In this document: piece after piece, positions 12,257-22,893 of the stretch | Numbering within the stretch: the first letter of the stretch is position 1 | How the letters are laid out: the number at the start of each line of letters is the position of its first letter | Assembly (NCBI GenBank): GCA_016584495.1 | Contig: WAID01000003.1 | Span: forward strand, 1,178,001-1,242,000 | From: Celoporthe dispersa | Taxonomy: Eukaryota > Ascomycota > Sordariomycetes > Diaporthales > Cryphonectriaceae | DNA: 64,000 nucleotides | Direction of reading: 5' to 3' | Notes under the pieces: model-generated | The model's input: the letters and a program-made list of their open reading frames with translations, nothing else | Told to the model about the DNA's origin: nothing | Database searches by the model: none | Made by a program: the position numbers and the translations under genes

Positions 12257-13619
12257 CGTGAGGAGTGGTGGTGGTGGTGACGAGGATGGTGATCTGGAGG
12301 GCGGGACGACGAGGACGAGGAAATTGGTTCTGGACTGGTCTGGTTCTGGTCAGGACGAGGACAGGCCACAACACAACGACACACGGTCCAGACTCACGAG
12401 AAGAAGGTTGACAGGACCTTGCCGGTCCGGAGAGGGCGAATGGTCCAGGTTATTATATGTCTCCTTGGCGTTGCCCACCACCCGCCGTCAATGCATCATG
12501 GACCGCGTTCTTGGGAGAGGTTCGCCCCAAGAGGGAAGAGAAGATGGAGAGCGGTGACGGTAACATTGTCACCTCATCATCTCCCTAGGATCTCATTGAT
12601 GACCCACACGCCAAAAGGTACCAACAACGGAAAGAGGCCATCTCAAAAATCCCACGAACGAGGAGGCCCGCTGGTAGATTTGATCTCTCGGCCGAGCATC
12701 CGGGATGGTGCTAAGCAGAACAAGGTGATTTGCACCGAAGCTTCTCTCTCTCCCCTTCTCCCTCTTTCTTTCTCCTGCCCTGCCAGCTGCAAGGAGTTTA
12801 AGGGAGAGGTATGTAGAAGAAGATGACCCCTGGAGGCCCGTTTCTCCGCATCTTTCTTCCAGATAAACCCCAGGTTTCTCCGCGTGGGGATATGAAAGGG
12901 CGTGAGGAGGCACGGAGGGTCCCACCGGCCTGGGGCCTCGACATGGGGGTGATTGGGCTGATAGCATGCGGCTAAAGATGGACCGCCAGGGCTGGGATTT
13001 GGAGAAGGCTTTGCTCCCATCATTTCTATTGACGGAACAATTCCCCTGGGATGTTTAGGTGGATATTAGGTTAGGGGGGAGGGAGGGTGGGAAGGCGAGG
13101 CGATCTCAAGGTCGTCGCTCGAATAAATGAGTTGAAAAAGTAGGTACTCTGATCATGATCCTAATCCCAGGCCCAACACAGGCCTTTTTAAACTACTGCA
13201 TGCAAAACCCCTGAGTTGGATACTTTGTGACAACACTAGGAACTCGGCACCAACACTCATACCTCTATGGTAGTATCAAGATCGCTCTCGATCTCTTGTC
13301 TTGAAACTAGAGGAGGGGTGGGACACGATCTAGACGCAACCACAGAGATACACTGGTCCACAGCCTCGACAGCCATGACTTTGTACAACTCTCAATCAGT
13401 CTATCTGGCATAGAAGCCACCCAACACCTGAATGCCATGAGACGCTCTTCTCAATGCTACCCAAAACGCCTTGTCTACCGCGCATGCCATGAGCCGCAAA
13501 CCAGTCTTCAAGGAATCTCCGGCCCAGAGGGGTCGTGAGGCGAGGGCCTCGTCTCCAGTCTCGCAACTGAAATGCACCTCACCAGCCTCGGTCTCGTGGC
13601 CCGGGGCGCTCAGTTCCCA
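12257..13619. other. Intergenic region upstream of the pectinesterase
   Basis: Nothing coding is supported. On the minus strand this is the promoter and leader of the pectinesterase, followed by the downstream flank of the RS-rich gene. A CT-rich stretch lies at 12745-12775. A short TTAGGTTAGGGG string occurs near 13066-13077 and resembles two telomere repeats, but it stands alone. Confidence 0.5.
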
Positions 13620-14924
13620 CTAGTCACTGTCCAGGTCCCCGTCCTTGCCTCGATCCCATACCCGCTTCTCGCCTCTCTTGGCCCACTTGACATCGTCAAT
13701 GGTCTTCTCGCCGCCCTTCTCCCACCTCTTGACCTCGTCCTCCGTGTAGCCGGCCTGGCGCAGCCTGTCCGCACCCTGCTGTCTCATCTTGGCCCGGCCG
13801 CGAAAGGCTTCCACGGCGGCGTCCCAGCTGTCCGGGTTGTTGCTGTCTGCCTGGACATCGGATCTCGGGTCGTAGCCTGAGGTGAACCTGCTGTCCATGC
13901 TCGATGAGCCCTGGACCGCACCGCGCCCTCGCGGCAGGACCGTCGGGGGTGGCGCTGGCCCTATGAGATCCTCCAGCGAATCCGAGTCTCCATCGCTGCC
14001 GTCCTCTTGTTCTGACCTTGTGTGGTGGGGGTTGCCTGCGGACTCGGAATGTCGATGAGAGGTCCGGCTGGGGGGCTCTCCGGCAGTATCGTCTCGCCTC
14101 TTCTTTCTCGTCGGTGACCGATGTCGATGCCTCCTGGAACCCTCCTTCGGCGACCGCGACCTGTCCCTGCGCCTCTTCTTCTTGGCGGCTCCTCCTGCCT
14201 GGCGCTCGTCCTCTGATGACGAGTTCCGCCTGTCGTACGTATCCTCCTCTTCGTCCTCGGCTTTTCGACCCCTGCTTCGTGTCACGCTGTATCTCTCTAG
14301 GCTCTGGCGCCTCTTGCCGCTCTTCTTCTCCCTGTGCCGCCTCGACGCGGCCTCCATATCTGCAACCCGCCTCGCATCCTCACCGGCTCTCGCCCTCCTC
14401 ATAGCTGAGGCCCCGCCATCTTTCTCTCCCTCCTCCTCCTCCTCTTCTTCGGACCGCCTGCGCTTCTTCCGCGAGGCTCCGGTATCGGGGCTGCCCTTGC
14501 CTGACAGCAGGGCGGCGATGTTGCCCAGCTGGCGACCGCGGATCTCACTGGCTGAGGGGTTGTACTTCTTACGCTTCTCCTCCTTGGCGTCGGCGAGGTC
14601 TTTGAGGCGGGCTTGGGATTCGGACAGCTCCTTTGCGGCGAGGGCATTGTTGTGGCGGTTGGTGCCCTTGATGATGTTCCGCAGGAAGCGTGTGTTGGGT
14701 TTTAACTTGTTCGTGGGCCTAGAGGAAGAAGCAGAGGGGGGTACGGAATTAGTGATCAGCAGATAGGAGAGAAAGGAACGGGAACGGCAGGTTGATGCGT
14801 ACCGTGAGGACGGCGATGTGTAGGCCTCCATCCCCATTGTGGAGTACTTCAGGGAGCAGTCGCCCGCTTCTCTAGCGAGCAGGTCTGCGACGTATTCGTC
14901 TGTGAGGAGTTCGTCATCTCCCAT
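13620..14924 (-). CDS. RS-rich nuclear protein, splicing factor 38B-like
   Basis: Conserved fungal protein of 406 residues that resembles sequences annotated as pre-mRNA-splicing factor 38B in ascomycetes; that name is from memory and not checked. Exons are 14924-14803 and 14718-13620, with an 84-base intron (GTACGC...CTCTAG) splitting an Arg codon. The N-terminal part is compact and looks conserved (ELLTDEYVADLLAREA, then KPNTRFLRNIIKGTNRHN). The rest is highly charged: basic-acidic blocks of Lys/Arg/Glu, then Arg-Ser and Arg-His dipeptides typical of SR-related nuclear proteins, and a short C-terminal helix-like segment near KWAKRGEKR. No RRM or zinc finger is seen. The frame is intact throughout. 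It is divergently transcribed from the kinetochore gene across about 420 bases. Role in splicing is inferred from composition and family resemblance. Confidence 0.75.
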   Translation of the reverse strand: MGDDELLTDEYVADLLAREAGDCSLKYSTMGMEAYTSPSSRYASTCRSRSFLSYLLITNSVPPSASSSRPTNKLKPNTRFLRNIIKGTNRHNNALAAKELSESQARLKDLADAKEEKRKKYNPSASEIRGRQLGNIAALLSGKGSPDTGASRKKRRRSEEEEEEEGEKDGGASAMRRARAGEDARRVADMEAASRRHREKKSGKRRQSLERYSVTRSRGRKAEDEEEDTYDRRNSSSEDERQAGGAAKKKRRRDRSRSPKEGSRRHRHRSPTRKKRRDDTAGEPPSRTSHRHSESAGNPHHTRSEQEDGSDGDSDSLEDLIGPAPPPTVLPRGRGAVQGSSSMDSRFTSGYDPRSDVQADSNNPDSWDAAVEAFRGRAKMRQQGADRLRQAGYTEDEVKRWEKGGEKTIDDVKWAKRGEKRVWDRGKDGDLDSD

Positions 14925-15345
14925 CGTGATAGAATCAATATCGGGAGGGGTTAGAGGGGAATATAGAGTCTGGCATCTGGCTAAGAGGAGAGCAGTGGGG
15001 GGGGGGGACCTTTGCCATTTAAGAGGGAATCCATCGTCTGCGTCAGTTCGAGGCTTAGCATGTGTCTTATCGCTTCTAGCTTATCGGCCAAGCCAGGGCG
15101 GCCCCAGGTTCGAGGACCGGCGCTAGGCTAGGTTTAGGTTATTTGTCAATACTGCGCTGCGGTCAAGGCGCGCGCGCTCACCAGACCCGTGGGACGGAAA
15201 CCCCAAAAACAAGAGAGGCCGAGATATTTAACTTGATACCAACGGCATTACGGACCCCTACTACCTCATAAGACACTTTCTACGAACATCATCTTTGACA
15301 AGGGCGTGTGTGGTCTGTCTCTGGGCATTCTTCCGAGGACACACC
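14925..15345. promoter_or_regulatory. Divergent promoter between the RS-rich and Sos7-like genes
   Basis: The 421 bases between two outward-facing start codons must hold both promoters. The interval contains a G-run (14997-15008), a TTAGAGGGG string and a GC-rich patch (15165-15180). I see no canonical TATA box. No coding frame is supported. Confidence 0.5.
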
Positions 15346-16202
15346 ATGACGAGCGCGAGGGCAGAGCAGGTCCTCCAAGACCTCGAGGACCTACAGGCGA
15401 CATACAAGGTCTCCATCATCAGCCTCAGCGAGCCCATCTCCAGCGCGCTACCGCAGCCGGGCCAGGATGCCAACACGACCCGCACGTCGGACGTGTCCAA
15501 CAGCTCCTCGGCGGACGCGACGCCTGCCAGCCTGGCCGCCGACCTGACACACTACAAGGAGCTCTTCGCCAAGCTCCGCTTCAGCTACGTGGAGCAGGTC
15601 ACCAAGGAGAAGTTCATCCGCGCCATCGTCGGCGAGCCACCGCTCATCGTGACCCCCCAGGAGAACCTCGGGCTGGAGAAGCAGAACGCCATGGCCAAGG
15701 CGCAGCTCAAGACGCAGAAGATGGAGGTCGCCGACATGGTGGAGGAGCTGGAGGCGAGGGGGCGGGAGCTGAGCAGGAGGTACGAGAGCGTGCGGGCGGA
15801 GACGGTCGCGCTGGGGGCGCTGCCGGACAAGATCGCGGGCCTGGAGGCGCGGATCGGCGAGCTGAGGGGGCGCGTGCAGCCGGGGGAGAACCCGAGCCTG
15901 AACCTGCCCCTGGCCAGGACGCTGGAGCTGGTCGCGGAGAGGAAGAGGCGGAGGCACGAGCTGGACAGGCAGCTCGAGCAGCTGAGGTCACAGGTGCCGA
16001 GGAAGCGGAAGGAGATGGAGAGGCTGCAGGCCGAGCTGCAGCCCTGGAGCAGAAGAGGCAGAACAGCATGGCGGCTGCCAGGGAGGCCCGCCGCAGGAAG
16101 GAACAGGCCCTCGGAGGGGTGGAGGATGACCTGGAGGAGAGGGGCAGGTGGTGGAGGGCTTCGGAACTGGCTCTCCGACAGATGCTTGACATCAAGGACT
16201 GA
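15346..16202 (+). CDS. Kinetochore protein Sos7-like, coiled coil
   Basis: Predicted kinetochore protein of the Sos7 family, which in fission yeast works with the Spc7/KNL1 and Mis12 parts of the kinetochore. The diagnostic stretch is EQVTKEKFIRAIVGEPPLIV (about residues 84-103), followed by a long heptad-rich coiled coil rich in Glu/Lys/Arg/Leu to the C-terminus, ending LRQMLDIKD. The start is the ATG at 15346 in acceptable context (caccATGac). A single base appears to be missing near 16041: the sequence reads ctgcagccctggag where a family-like reading needs an extra G (Gln-Ala-Leu-Glu). Uncorrected, the frame runs on to 16365 with a meaningless Arg/Trp-rich tail; corrected, it ends at the TGA at 16200-16202 and gives 285 residues. 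No introns. Confidence 0.75.
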
Positions 16203-16981
16203 GGCGTGGACGCGGGAGGAGGAGGAGGAGGAGGAGGTTGTGTGTGCTCTTGATACCTGCAAGGAGTTCCGGCGTTACGGGGTATGGAAGGCGGCGGTCC
16301 AAGGGATCAACCAGTCAAACATGGGTTTATGTAGTCACTCAGTGTGGGATCCCGAGAAATCATGATGAGTTGTGCCGCAAGAACTGGTGTGCCACCTCTT
16401 TAGACGCCCATGTCTGATCCATGTGAGTTCGACACCGGGACGTTTAAGGTGCACCGTCAGGGCGGCCCAGCATAAAGCTTAGGGAATCGGAACGAGGCGA
16501 TGAAATACGTCCTGATAATAGCCTCCGGGTGCTCAGTGAGAAATCACACTCCCTTCCGCAGATGCCTGTCGCCCACAGGTGATGACATGGACTTGGAGGA
16601 GCGAGAGATTCTCAAGAATTCAAAGGTGCGAGCGTCAACCCGTTACCCTAACCCCAAGATGACGCGGGGCCCACGCACAGCCACGATTCTTGCTGATTGG
16701 CTAGACCCGGCTAGCCTCTGGCCTCTGGTCTGCTTGGCGGCTTCCTCCCCAAAAAAAATCTTGCACGTGACCCCACCAAGTGCAAGCCTGCGATCAAACT
16801 TTCTTCTCTCGTCTGCTCGGCCCCATCAAGCGTACAGCGACTCCATCCACGACCAAAGCGACAATCGTCACCCTTTTGCCCCCGTACTCACCACCAAAGG
16901 TACGACTGCCCAGAGAACGCTTGATCAATCTCTTTTCTGGATGTCTCGACTGACAATTTGACCGACAGATCAACAGGCAAA
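16203..16981. other. Intergenic region with the eL37 promoter
   Basis: This gap holds the 3' flank of the Sos7-like gene and the promoter and leader of eL37. The plus-strand frame at 16500-16961 (153 codons) has no recognisable content and overlaps the promoter. A telomere-repeat-like box at 16643-16655 is listed separately. Confidence 0.55.
16643..16655 (+). promoter_or_regulatory. Telobox-like motif TTACCCTAACCCC in the eL37 promoter
   Basis: About 330 bases upstream of the eL37 start codon lies TTACCCTAACCCC, nearly two copies of the telomere repeat complement CCCTAA. ACCCTAA boxes are the known binding sites of Tbf1-class factors at ribosomal-protein promoters in several fungi. The assignment is by motif only. 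Confidence 0.5.
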
Positions 16982-17706
16982 ATGAGTTCGTCCCACCCTC
17001 CCTTCCGCGGGCGCGAGCCACAGCGACCACCTCCTATCGAAAAATTCCCTCGACGACGAGTGGCGATTGGCTGACGATTGAAAACAGCGAAGGGAACTAG
17101 CTCTTTCGGAAAGCGTCACAACAAGACGCACACTCTGTGCCGTCGATGTGGTCAGTAAACACCGCCCAGGAAGGATGGGATGTGCGACATGCGGTCTCTT
17201 TCCAAGCTGGGGGGACGGGGGAAAAGCAACAACAGGAGACTTCACACCCCAACGAGCGACCATAATAAGCTGACTGGAATTTTCTCGACAACCAGGTCGC
17301 CGCTCTCTGCACATCCAGAAGCACACCTGTGCTTCTTGCGGCTACCCCGCTGCTAAGACCCGCAAGTGTACGTGAACAACACAACAGCCCGCCCGATCAT
17401 TCATGGAGGAAGATGTATCTCCCCCCCCCTCTCCAAGTCGTCGAGATCAGGCAGGGGGAGGGGAAGAGTGCCCACGATGAGCATCAAGACGGAGGTCAGA
17501 AACACAAGACAGGCTGCTGACACGCAGGACAACCAACAGACAACTGGTCCGAGAAGGCCAAGCGCAGAAAGACCACCGGTACCGGCCGCATGCGATCTCT
17601 GTCCACCATCTCCCGGCGATTCAAGAACGGCTTCCAGGTCGGCACCCCCAAGGGTGCCCGCGGCCCTCTCCAAGCCATAAGCGGGCGAGACCGAGCGAGA
17701 CACTAG
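16982..17706 (+). CDS. rpl37: 60S ribosomal protein eL37
   Basis: Structural protein of the large cytosolic ribosomal subunit. Exons are 16982-16985 (only ATGA), 17088-17150, 17296-17367 and 17540-17706. Introns use GTTCGT...AACAG (102 bases, branch CTGAC), GTCAGT...ACCAG (145) and GTACGT...CAACAG (172). Spliced, it starts MTKGTSSFGKRHNKTHT and carries the zinc-binding set Cys19, Cys22, Cys34 and Cys37 (CRRC...CASC), then the basic block SEKAKRRKTTGTGRMRS. The product is 101 residues, slightly longer than the usual 92-97: after GPLQA it continues with about nine extra residues to a TAG at 17704. One base fewer in the preceding CC would stop it right after GPLQA, so the tail may be artefactual. 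The splitting of an early codon by an intron just after the ATG is usual for fungal ribosomal genes. Confidence 0.92.
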
Positions 17707-18270
17707 GGAGGCCGGTACACTCTTTGGAGGATGGAATGGGAGGGTGGAAAAAGATGAAATGCGGTGATTGACGACACTGAAGAAAAAAAAAACTTTCCAG
17801 AGGGCGTATTGCATTTTCTTTGGGGAGGCGTGTACGGGACAAACACACGGAACAAGGGGAATCCAACTACGCAAAGAATTACACTCCACTGAATGGGATT
17901 GGACCTGTTTTCTTTCTGCTTTTTTTTGTCTCCGCCCCCCCTCTGCTTCGCATGAGTTCCGGGCAAGGATCAAATGACAAAGGGTTTTCGGTCTTCCTCG
18001 AGAAAGTGCAGGTCGTTCATGAACCTCTACATTGCATTTCGTTGCGCGTGAGATGGAGAGGAGAAGAGGGGGCCAAGGGATCCGTCCGTAGCTGGAATTG
18101 AGAAGCTATGCGGATTTTGATCACAACAGTCACCATGGTCGGCATATCGCGAACGACGTGACACGCAAGGTTGACCTAGAGACGAACGGGGAGGCGGAGA
18201 GAATAAAGGTGACAGTGACCAGGGGAGGGGGTATCTCTTGTTGTTTGACCATCCGGACGAGGACGCCTGC
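17707..18270. other. Convergent 3' flanks of eL37 and Elp6
   Basis: The eL37 gene and the Elp6 gene end towards each other here. I see poly-A and poly-T runs (17780-17789, 17922-17930) that could serve 3'-end formation for either strand, and no coding frame worth calling. Confidence 0.5.
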
Positions 18271-19497
18271 TCATTGCCCGCGCTCAAAGACCTTGACTGT
18301 GCCGTCGAATGCAACATGATACAGATACTCGAGCGTCTCTGCTGGCCGCTCTGAGCCGTCACCGCCGCTGCTGATCCTCAGCACCCCGCTGACATCCCTG
18401 GCCTTGCCCGACTCCAGCGTCCGCAGGGGAGATTACGGCCTCTGCGCTGTGGGCTGCGGAGAGGAGAAACGAGGCGTGCTCTACCTCCAGGGTCGAGGAC
18501 TGCGGCGAGACCAGCGGTTCGTCTGCGGAGAGCGTCAGGATGGTCGCGTGGGTTTTCTAGGTGCACGCCGCGTAGTTAGTACTCTTCCTTGTTCGTAGAC
18601 ACGACAGCCATGTTTGTGAGGGTAGTTGAAGGGCCACAGCAGAGCAAGTAGGCCTCTTTTCCGGCAACAACACAAAGGAATAGATGAACAGCTGTCCCAA
18701 ATCCATCCATTCTTTTTTTCTTTTTTTTCTTTTTTTTGTGGAGCACAAAATATAAAAGCACCTCGCCAAGGGGTCTAAAGAAGAGAAGATCTGAAGACTT
18801 ACCTCCCGCAGATCAAGGACCAGCTCCCGCAGCCCCCAGCTGTCTACACCCCCATCCGGCCCGCCCGCAGCAGCCAGCAGCACGTCCGGCTGATCCACCA
18901 GCAGCACGATGGGTCCCTCAGGGGCCGAGAGCAGCAGCTGGTCGATGGCGGCATGCAGCGTCCTCGCAACATCGGGGAGGTGCGGGCTGTCCAGTGAACT
19001 CGCGTAACCGGGCCTCTTTGGCGGCGGAGGTCGCCCCGGGGCGGTGGTGTCCTCGAGGAAGAGGCGCTCGAGGCCGTCGACGAAGGAGAACCTCTTGTCC
19101 GTGGCCGCGGCGTCGAGGTTTAGGCCCTGTTGGTCTTTAGCTGGCTGGTTGTTTTCCTTACGTATCTAGAGGGCGTGGGACTGTAAGGGTATCTCACCAA
19201 TCGTGCCGCGCCGTCTCTCCAGAAGCTATAGTCCCGCATGAAGCTCACCAGCACAACCCTCACGCCGTCCTGCCCACTACCCTCCTCCTCCTCCGTCCTG
19301 GCCCCACCGCCGCCACCAGCATCATCATCCTGACCCCGTCGTGCTGTCCTCCTCGTCGGCGCCTTGAGGAAGCTGTACAGATACCGCAGGACGAGCCAGT
19401 TCGAGCTGGCGCCGAGCATTCCGGTCACGAGGACCTGTGAGTGTCTGGGCGGGAGGGCGAGGTGGGACTCCAGGAGGGCGGGGATCTGTGTGGACAT
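18271..19497 (-). CDS. elp6: Elongator complex subunit Elp6
   Basis: RecA-like fold subunit that forms the Elp4-5-6 ring of Elongator, needed for wobble-uridine modification of tRNAs. Exons are 19497-19198, 19126-18803 and 18556-18271. The first intron is 71 bases; the second is 246 bases (GTAAGT...ACCTAG) and contains a long T-rich run. Recognisable pieces are VLVTGMLGASSNWLVLRYLY (the degenerate P-loop position), VLVSFMRDYSFWRDGAARL, GPIVLLVDQPDVLLAAAG, the THATILTLSADEPLVSP strand and the closing DVSGVLRISSGG. The last exon carries an extra base in the G4 run at 18426-18429 (CCCC on the coding strand): before it the frame gives EAVIS, after it LRTLESGKARDVSG. With one base removed, 909 nt encode 302 residues. 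Cytoplasmic, by family. Confidence 0.85.
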
Positions 19498-20232
19498 GTT
19501 GAGCCGTTCTCGTTCCTCTAGTATCGTATGGTTGATATTACTATTATTATAACTGTCGTTGGCTTTTTTCTTCTTCTTCTTTGGGGGTCGTTGTTGTGAG
19601 TGAGCGAGAGAGAGAGAGAGGAAATAAAAGACAGAAGAGAGACGTTGATATTCCAGGGCTCGAGAAATTTGGTGTTGTTTGGTGAGAGACGGGCGGGCTC
19701 TGTGTGGGGAACCGACCTTGGAGAAGGAGCTACAATACTTACCCACCCGCCACGGCGCGCAACGTCCAGCCAGGAATTATCTACCTCTCCTCTCCTCCCT
19801 TTCTTTACTGTCTGAAATCAATCATCCTCGAGGGCTCTACTTTGGAATCGTGACATGCTGACAGTGATACTGGACTTGTGCTAGGTGTCAAGACGTTTCA
19901 ATTGTGACATCTCATCACGCGCACGCTGCCAAGAATAAACATGTAGACAAGGACATGATGTCGAGCAAATCATCTCTAAAAATAAAATAAAAATAAACCC
20001 GTGAGACTCCACCAGAAAAAAGAAGAAGAAGAAGAAGCAGCAGCATATATGCCCTTTCCATGTGCGCATCACAGGTCGTCCTAAAAATAAAATAAAATAT
20101 GTATATATTTACAAAGGCTGCGCAATGCCATTCCCCCAGCCTTGTACACAAACGCCCCAGAACCAGCCATTACTCGCCTGAAAAGAGGACAGGTGTGCGT
20201 GTTCAGTGCTGTCGGATGTCCTGGGAGTTCAC
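19498..20232. other. Elp6 promoter and MFS 3' flank
   Basis: No gene is supported. A (GA)n tract lies at about 19606-19621, about 110 bases upstream of the Elp6 start, and reads as CT on the transcribed strand. Two nearly identical short strings, ctaaaaataaaataaaa, occur near 19976 and 20081, about 105 bases apart; they are AT-rich and may reflect a small duplication in the 3' flank of the transporter gene. Confidence 0.45.
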
Positions 20233-22893
20233 CTAGAACTTCTCCATCAGGTTCTTCCGTATCGTCCACATGCGGGCCCTCTTGCCGTAGATGAACATGG
20301 GGATGGTGAAGACGAGCATGATCAGCTGGATGACGCCGATCCAGATGAAGACGGAGCGGGCGCCGTCGTCCTCGACCCAGCCGGTCACGAAGAAGCTGAA
20401 GACCAGGCCGTGGAAGATATTCTTGCTGAAGTTGAGCGTCACCAGGGCCTCGCCGGCGTACTGGCGGTACGAGTCGACGCAGAAGGTGATGGCGGTGGTG
20501 CTGCCGAGCGAGCAGCCGAAGCTGATGACGCCCAGGAACACGGTGGGCACGATCCAGGCGTCCTGGAGCTGCGCGCTCCACCCGTAGCCCATCAGGCCGA
20601 TGATGGTGGTGACGGCGATGGGGGCCGCCATGACCAGCCGGAACTCGGGCTCGTACAGCCCGCCGTTGCGCCGCGTCATGGCCTTGACCACAATGTCCGA
20701 CACCTTGCCCGCCACCGCCGTGCCCAGGACGCCGCCGACAAAGGGCGAGATGTAGAGCAGGCCCGTCTGCAGCGCGCTGAAGTGGTAGTAGTCCTCGCGG
20801 AAGATGACCGTCACCGACTCGGACACCACGATCAGCCAGCCGATGGAGCACGAGTAGATGGCCGACGACCAGAGCACCGCCGGGTACGTGTACAGGATGA
20901 AGGGCCGGATGGCCACCTTGAGCCACTTGTCGCCGTTGAGGCGGCCGTGCCAGGGGCGGAGCTGCTGCACAAACGACTTGGCCTCGCGCTCGCGCCAGTG
21001 GCCCGAGTACGTGTTGCGGGCGGCCTCGGCTGCCTGCCGCTCCTCGTCCGTCTGGTGGTGGTGGTGGCTCCACGGGAGGTGGTGGCGGAACGATGAGCTC
21101 CGGCTCATGGGCGCCGTCATGGGCTCGGTGCGTCCTGTCATCGGCGCAGGCGTGCTGAGGGGGGAGACCGCGTCGTGAGGCGCGAGCAGCAGCGGGGAGG
21201 GCACGCTAGGGTTCTGCCGAGGGTGGTCGTCTTCGGGTTGGTGTTGTTCTTGTGGTTGCTGTTGTGATGGTGGTGGTGGTGATGGTAGTTGTACATTTTC
21301 AGGCCGGGGGGTCAACGGGCTCGGCTCGTTCGACACTGCTGGCTTCTTCTTCTCCTCATCCTCGTTCTCGTCCTGCGCCGGTGTCGGCTCCGGCTCGGAC
21401 ACGTCCGCAGTCTGCTGCTCCTCGGTCGCCGCGTCTGTTGTGGTCGGGCCGAAGGTGACATGGTGGTCCTCCCGCTGGGGGTGCTCTTCCGTCTTGAGCA
21501 GCTCTGAGCCAGAGTCCGTCACGAAGTGCGCGCTCTTGTGTGTCTTCTCGAGGGGCGTCTCGGGAGGCGCATGGGACTCCACGGCGTGTGGGCGGGCGTG
21601 GGCATGCTGGGACCATTTGGAAGACAGCCGCGAGAGCATGCCAGGTCTGGTTGGTGCCCTCGGTCTGGGGATAGGTTTGCGGTCCCAAAAGGTCTCCGGG
21701 ACGAAGATGAAGAGCAGACAGCCGCTGAATGCCACGATGAAGGCAACGATCCTAGAGAGAGAAAAAAAAAAGGGGGGGGGGTCAGCCTGGGTGTCCCTTG
21801 GGGAGGAGGTCGCAGTGATCCCCATCTGAACAGGAGGGGGCGGGAGCTGCTGTCATCTTACCAAAAGACCCATCGCCAGCTCAGGGACTGGATGATGGCT
21901 GCACTGATCAGGGGCGTCAGGTTCTTGCCCCCGAGGAGAAGAAGTGTGTAGACTCCGATCCGAAAAGCACTACCGCCCTCGTCAGCAGACTGTCAACGCC
22001 TGTGTGGCAAGGTTTCTCTCCTGTCCGCAGGAGGCAGGGAGGATTGATGTGCTTACCGCTCGTGGAGAAAGTAGATCTCGGCGATGGTCGCAGACGGCAG
22101 ACACTCCACAGGGCTGACGGCAATACCCTGGAAGACACGGGCGGCCATCAGGGAGTTGAAGCTGGGGGAGGCTGCACACCAGCACGAGGTGCCGATGAAG
22201 AGCATGGCCCCGAAGAGGTAGACGGGCCTCTTGCCGAAGAGGATGGCCGTGGGCGAGAAGAAGACGGAGCCGACGCCCATGCCCATCATGAAGAGTCCTG
22301 TGGTCAGCGACACCCGGGCCACGGGCACGCCGTAATCACTGGCGACGTTGGAGAAACCAGCGGCCAGGACTGGTGTCATTCCGCCTCCGACCATGCAGTA
22401 CAGCCCGAGGGACAGCAGGGCAGCGTCGCGCCTCCATGTCGGCCAGTTCAGCGGGTCGTTGGCCGAGTCCTCAGGCTGCGGATCCAGGATGATCTTACCA
22501 TCCGAGGTCATCTTCTTGTCGTCTGCCTGCACAGCCGGCACGGGGATGACCGCGGTGGGAAGGGAGGAGTGTGATGTCCTCGCCGGGGCATTGCGCAGGC
22601 CGAGGGGCTCATTCTTGTGGTTTGAGAGCAGCAACACGGAACCTAAGAATCATCAGAACCAGCCCCCCCTTTCTGTCTCTCTCTCTCTCTCGCTGTCGAC
22701 CAGACTAGCCTAGGGCCTTACCTGGAACCTCGACGGTCTCCTTGTCGTTCAGGACACCAAAGCTCCATTTCGCGATCCTCCTCGGCTCCTCGACTGAGTC
22801 GCGGTCGGCCGACTTCTCATCCTTTGTCCGGCCGGAGAAGCGGAGGCGCGACGTCCAGGTGCGCGGCGCCGCGTCATCTTGTGAGGAAGTCAT
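20233..22893 (-). CDS. Major facilitator transporter, DHA1/Hol1-like
   Basis: Proton-linked plasma-membrane transporter of the MFS, resembling fungal Hol1-like drug:H+ antiporters; the substrate cannot be told from sequence. Exons are 22893-22722, 22642-22057, 21969-21862 and 21751-20233, all with canonical junctions; 794 residues, frame intact. The N-terminal cytosolic region ends in DPLNWPTWRRDAALL, a typical entry to the first membrane helix. Six helices follow, with GMGVGSVFFSPTAILFGKRPVYLFG (loop 2-3 signature), then ARVFQGIAVSPVECLPSA, and LGGKNLTPLISAAIIQ. Six more helices follow from about 20900 to 20290. Between the two halves lies an unusually long central loop of about 250 residues, rich in Pro, Glu, Ser and His (roughly 21680-20905). 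The (CT)n run at 22677-22692 lies in intron 1. Confidence 0.88.

Noticed and set aside
13066..13077. TTAGGTTAGGGG as an interstitial telomere repeat
   Set aside because: Fewer than two exact units and no continuation; not distinguishable from chance.
15448..16262. Minus-strand frames opposite the Sos7-like gene
   Set aside because: Antisense of a coiled-coil coding region; Leu/Ser-rich with no family features.
20206..21096. Long plus-strand and second minus-strand frames over the MFS gene
   Set aside because: GC-rich shadow frames; the transporter frame shows clear membrane helices and family motifs.
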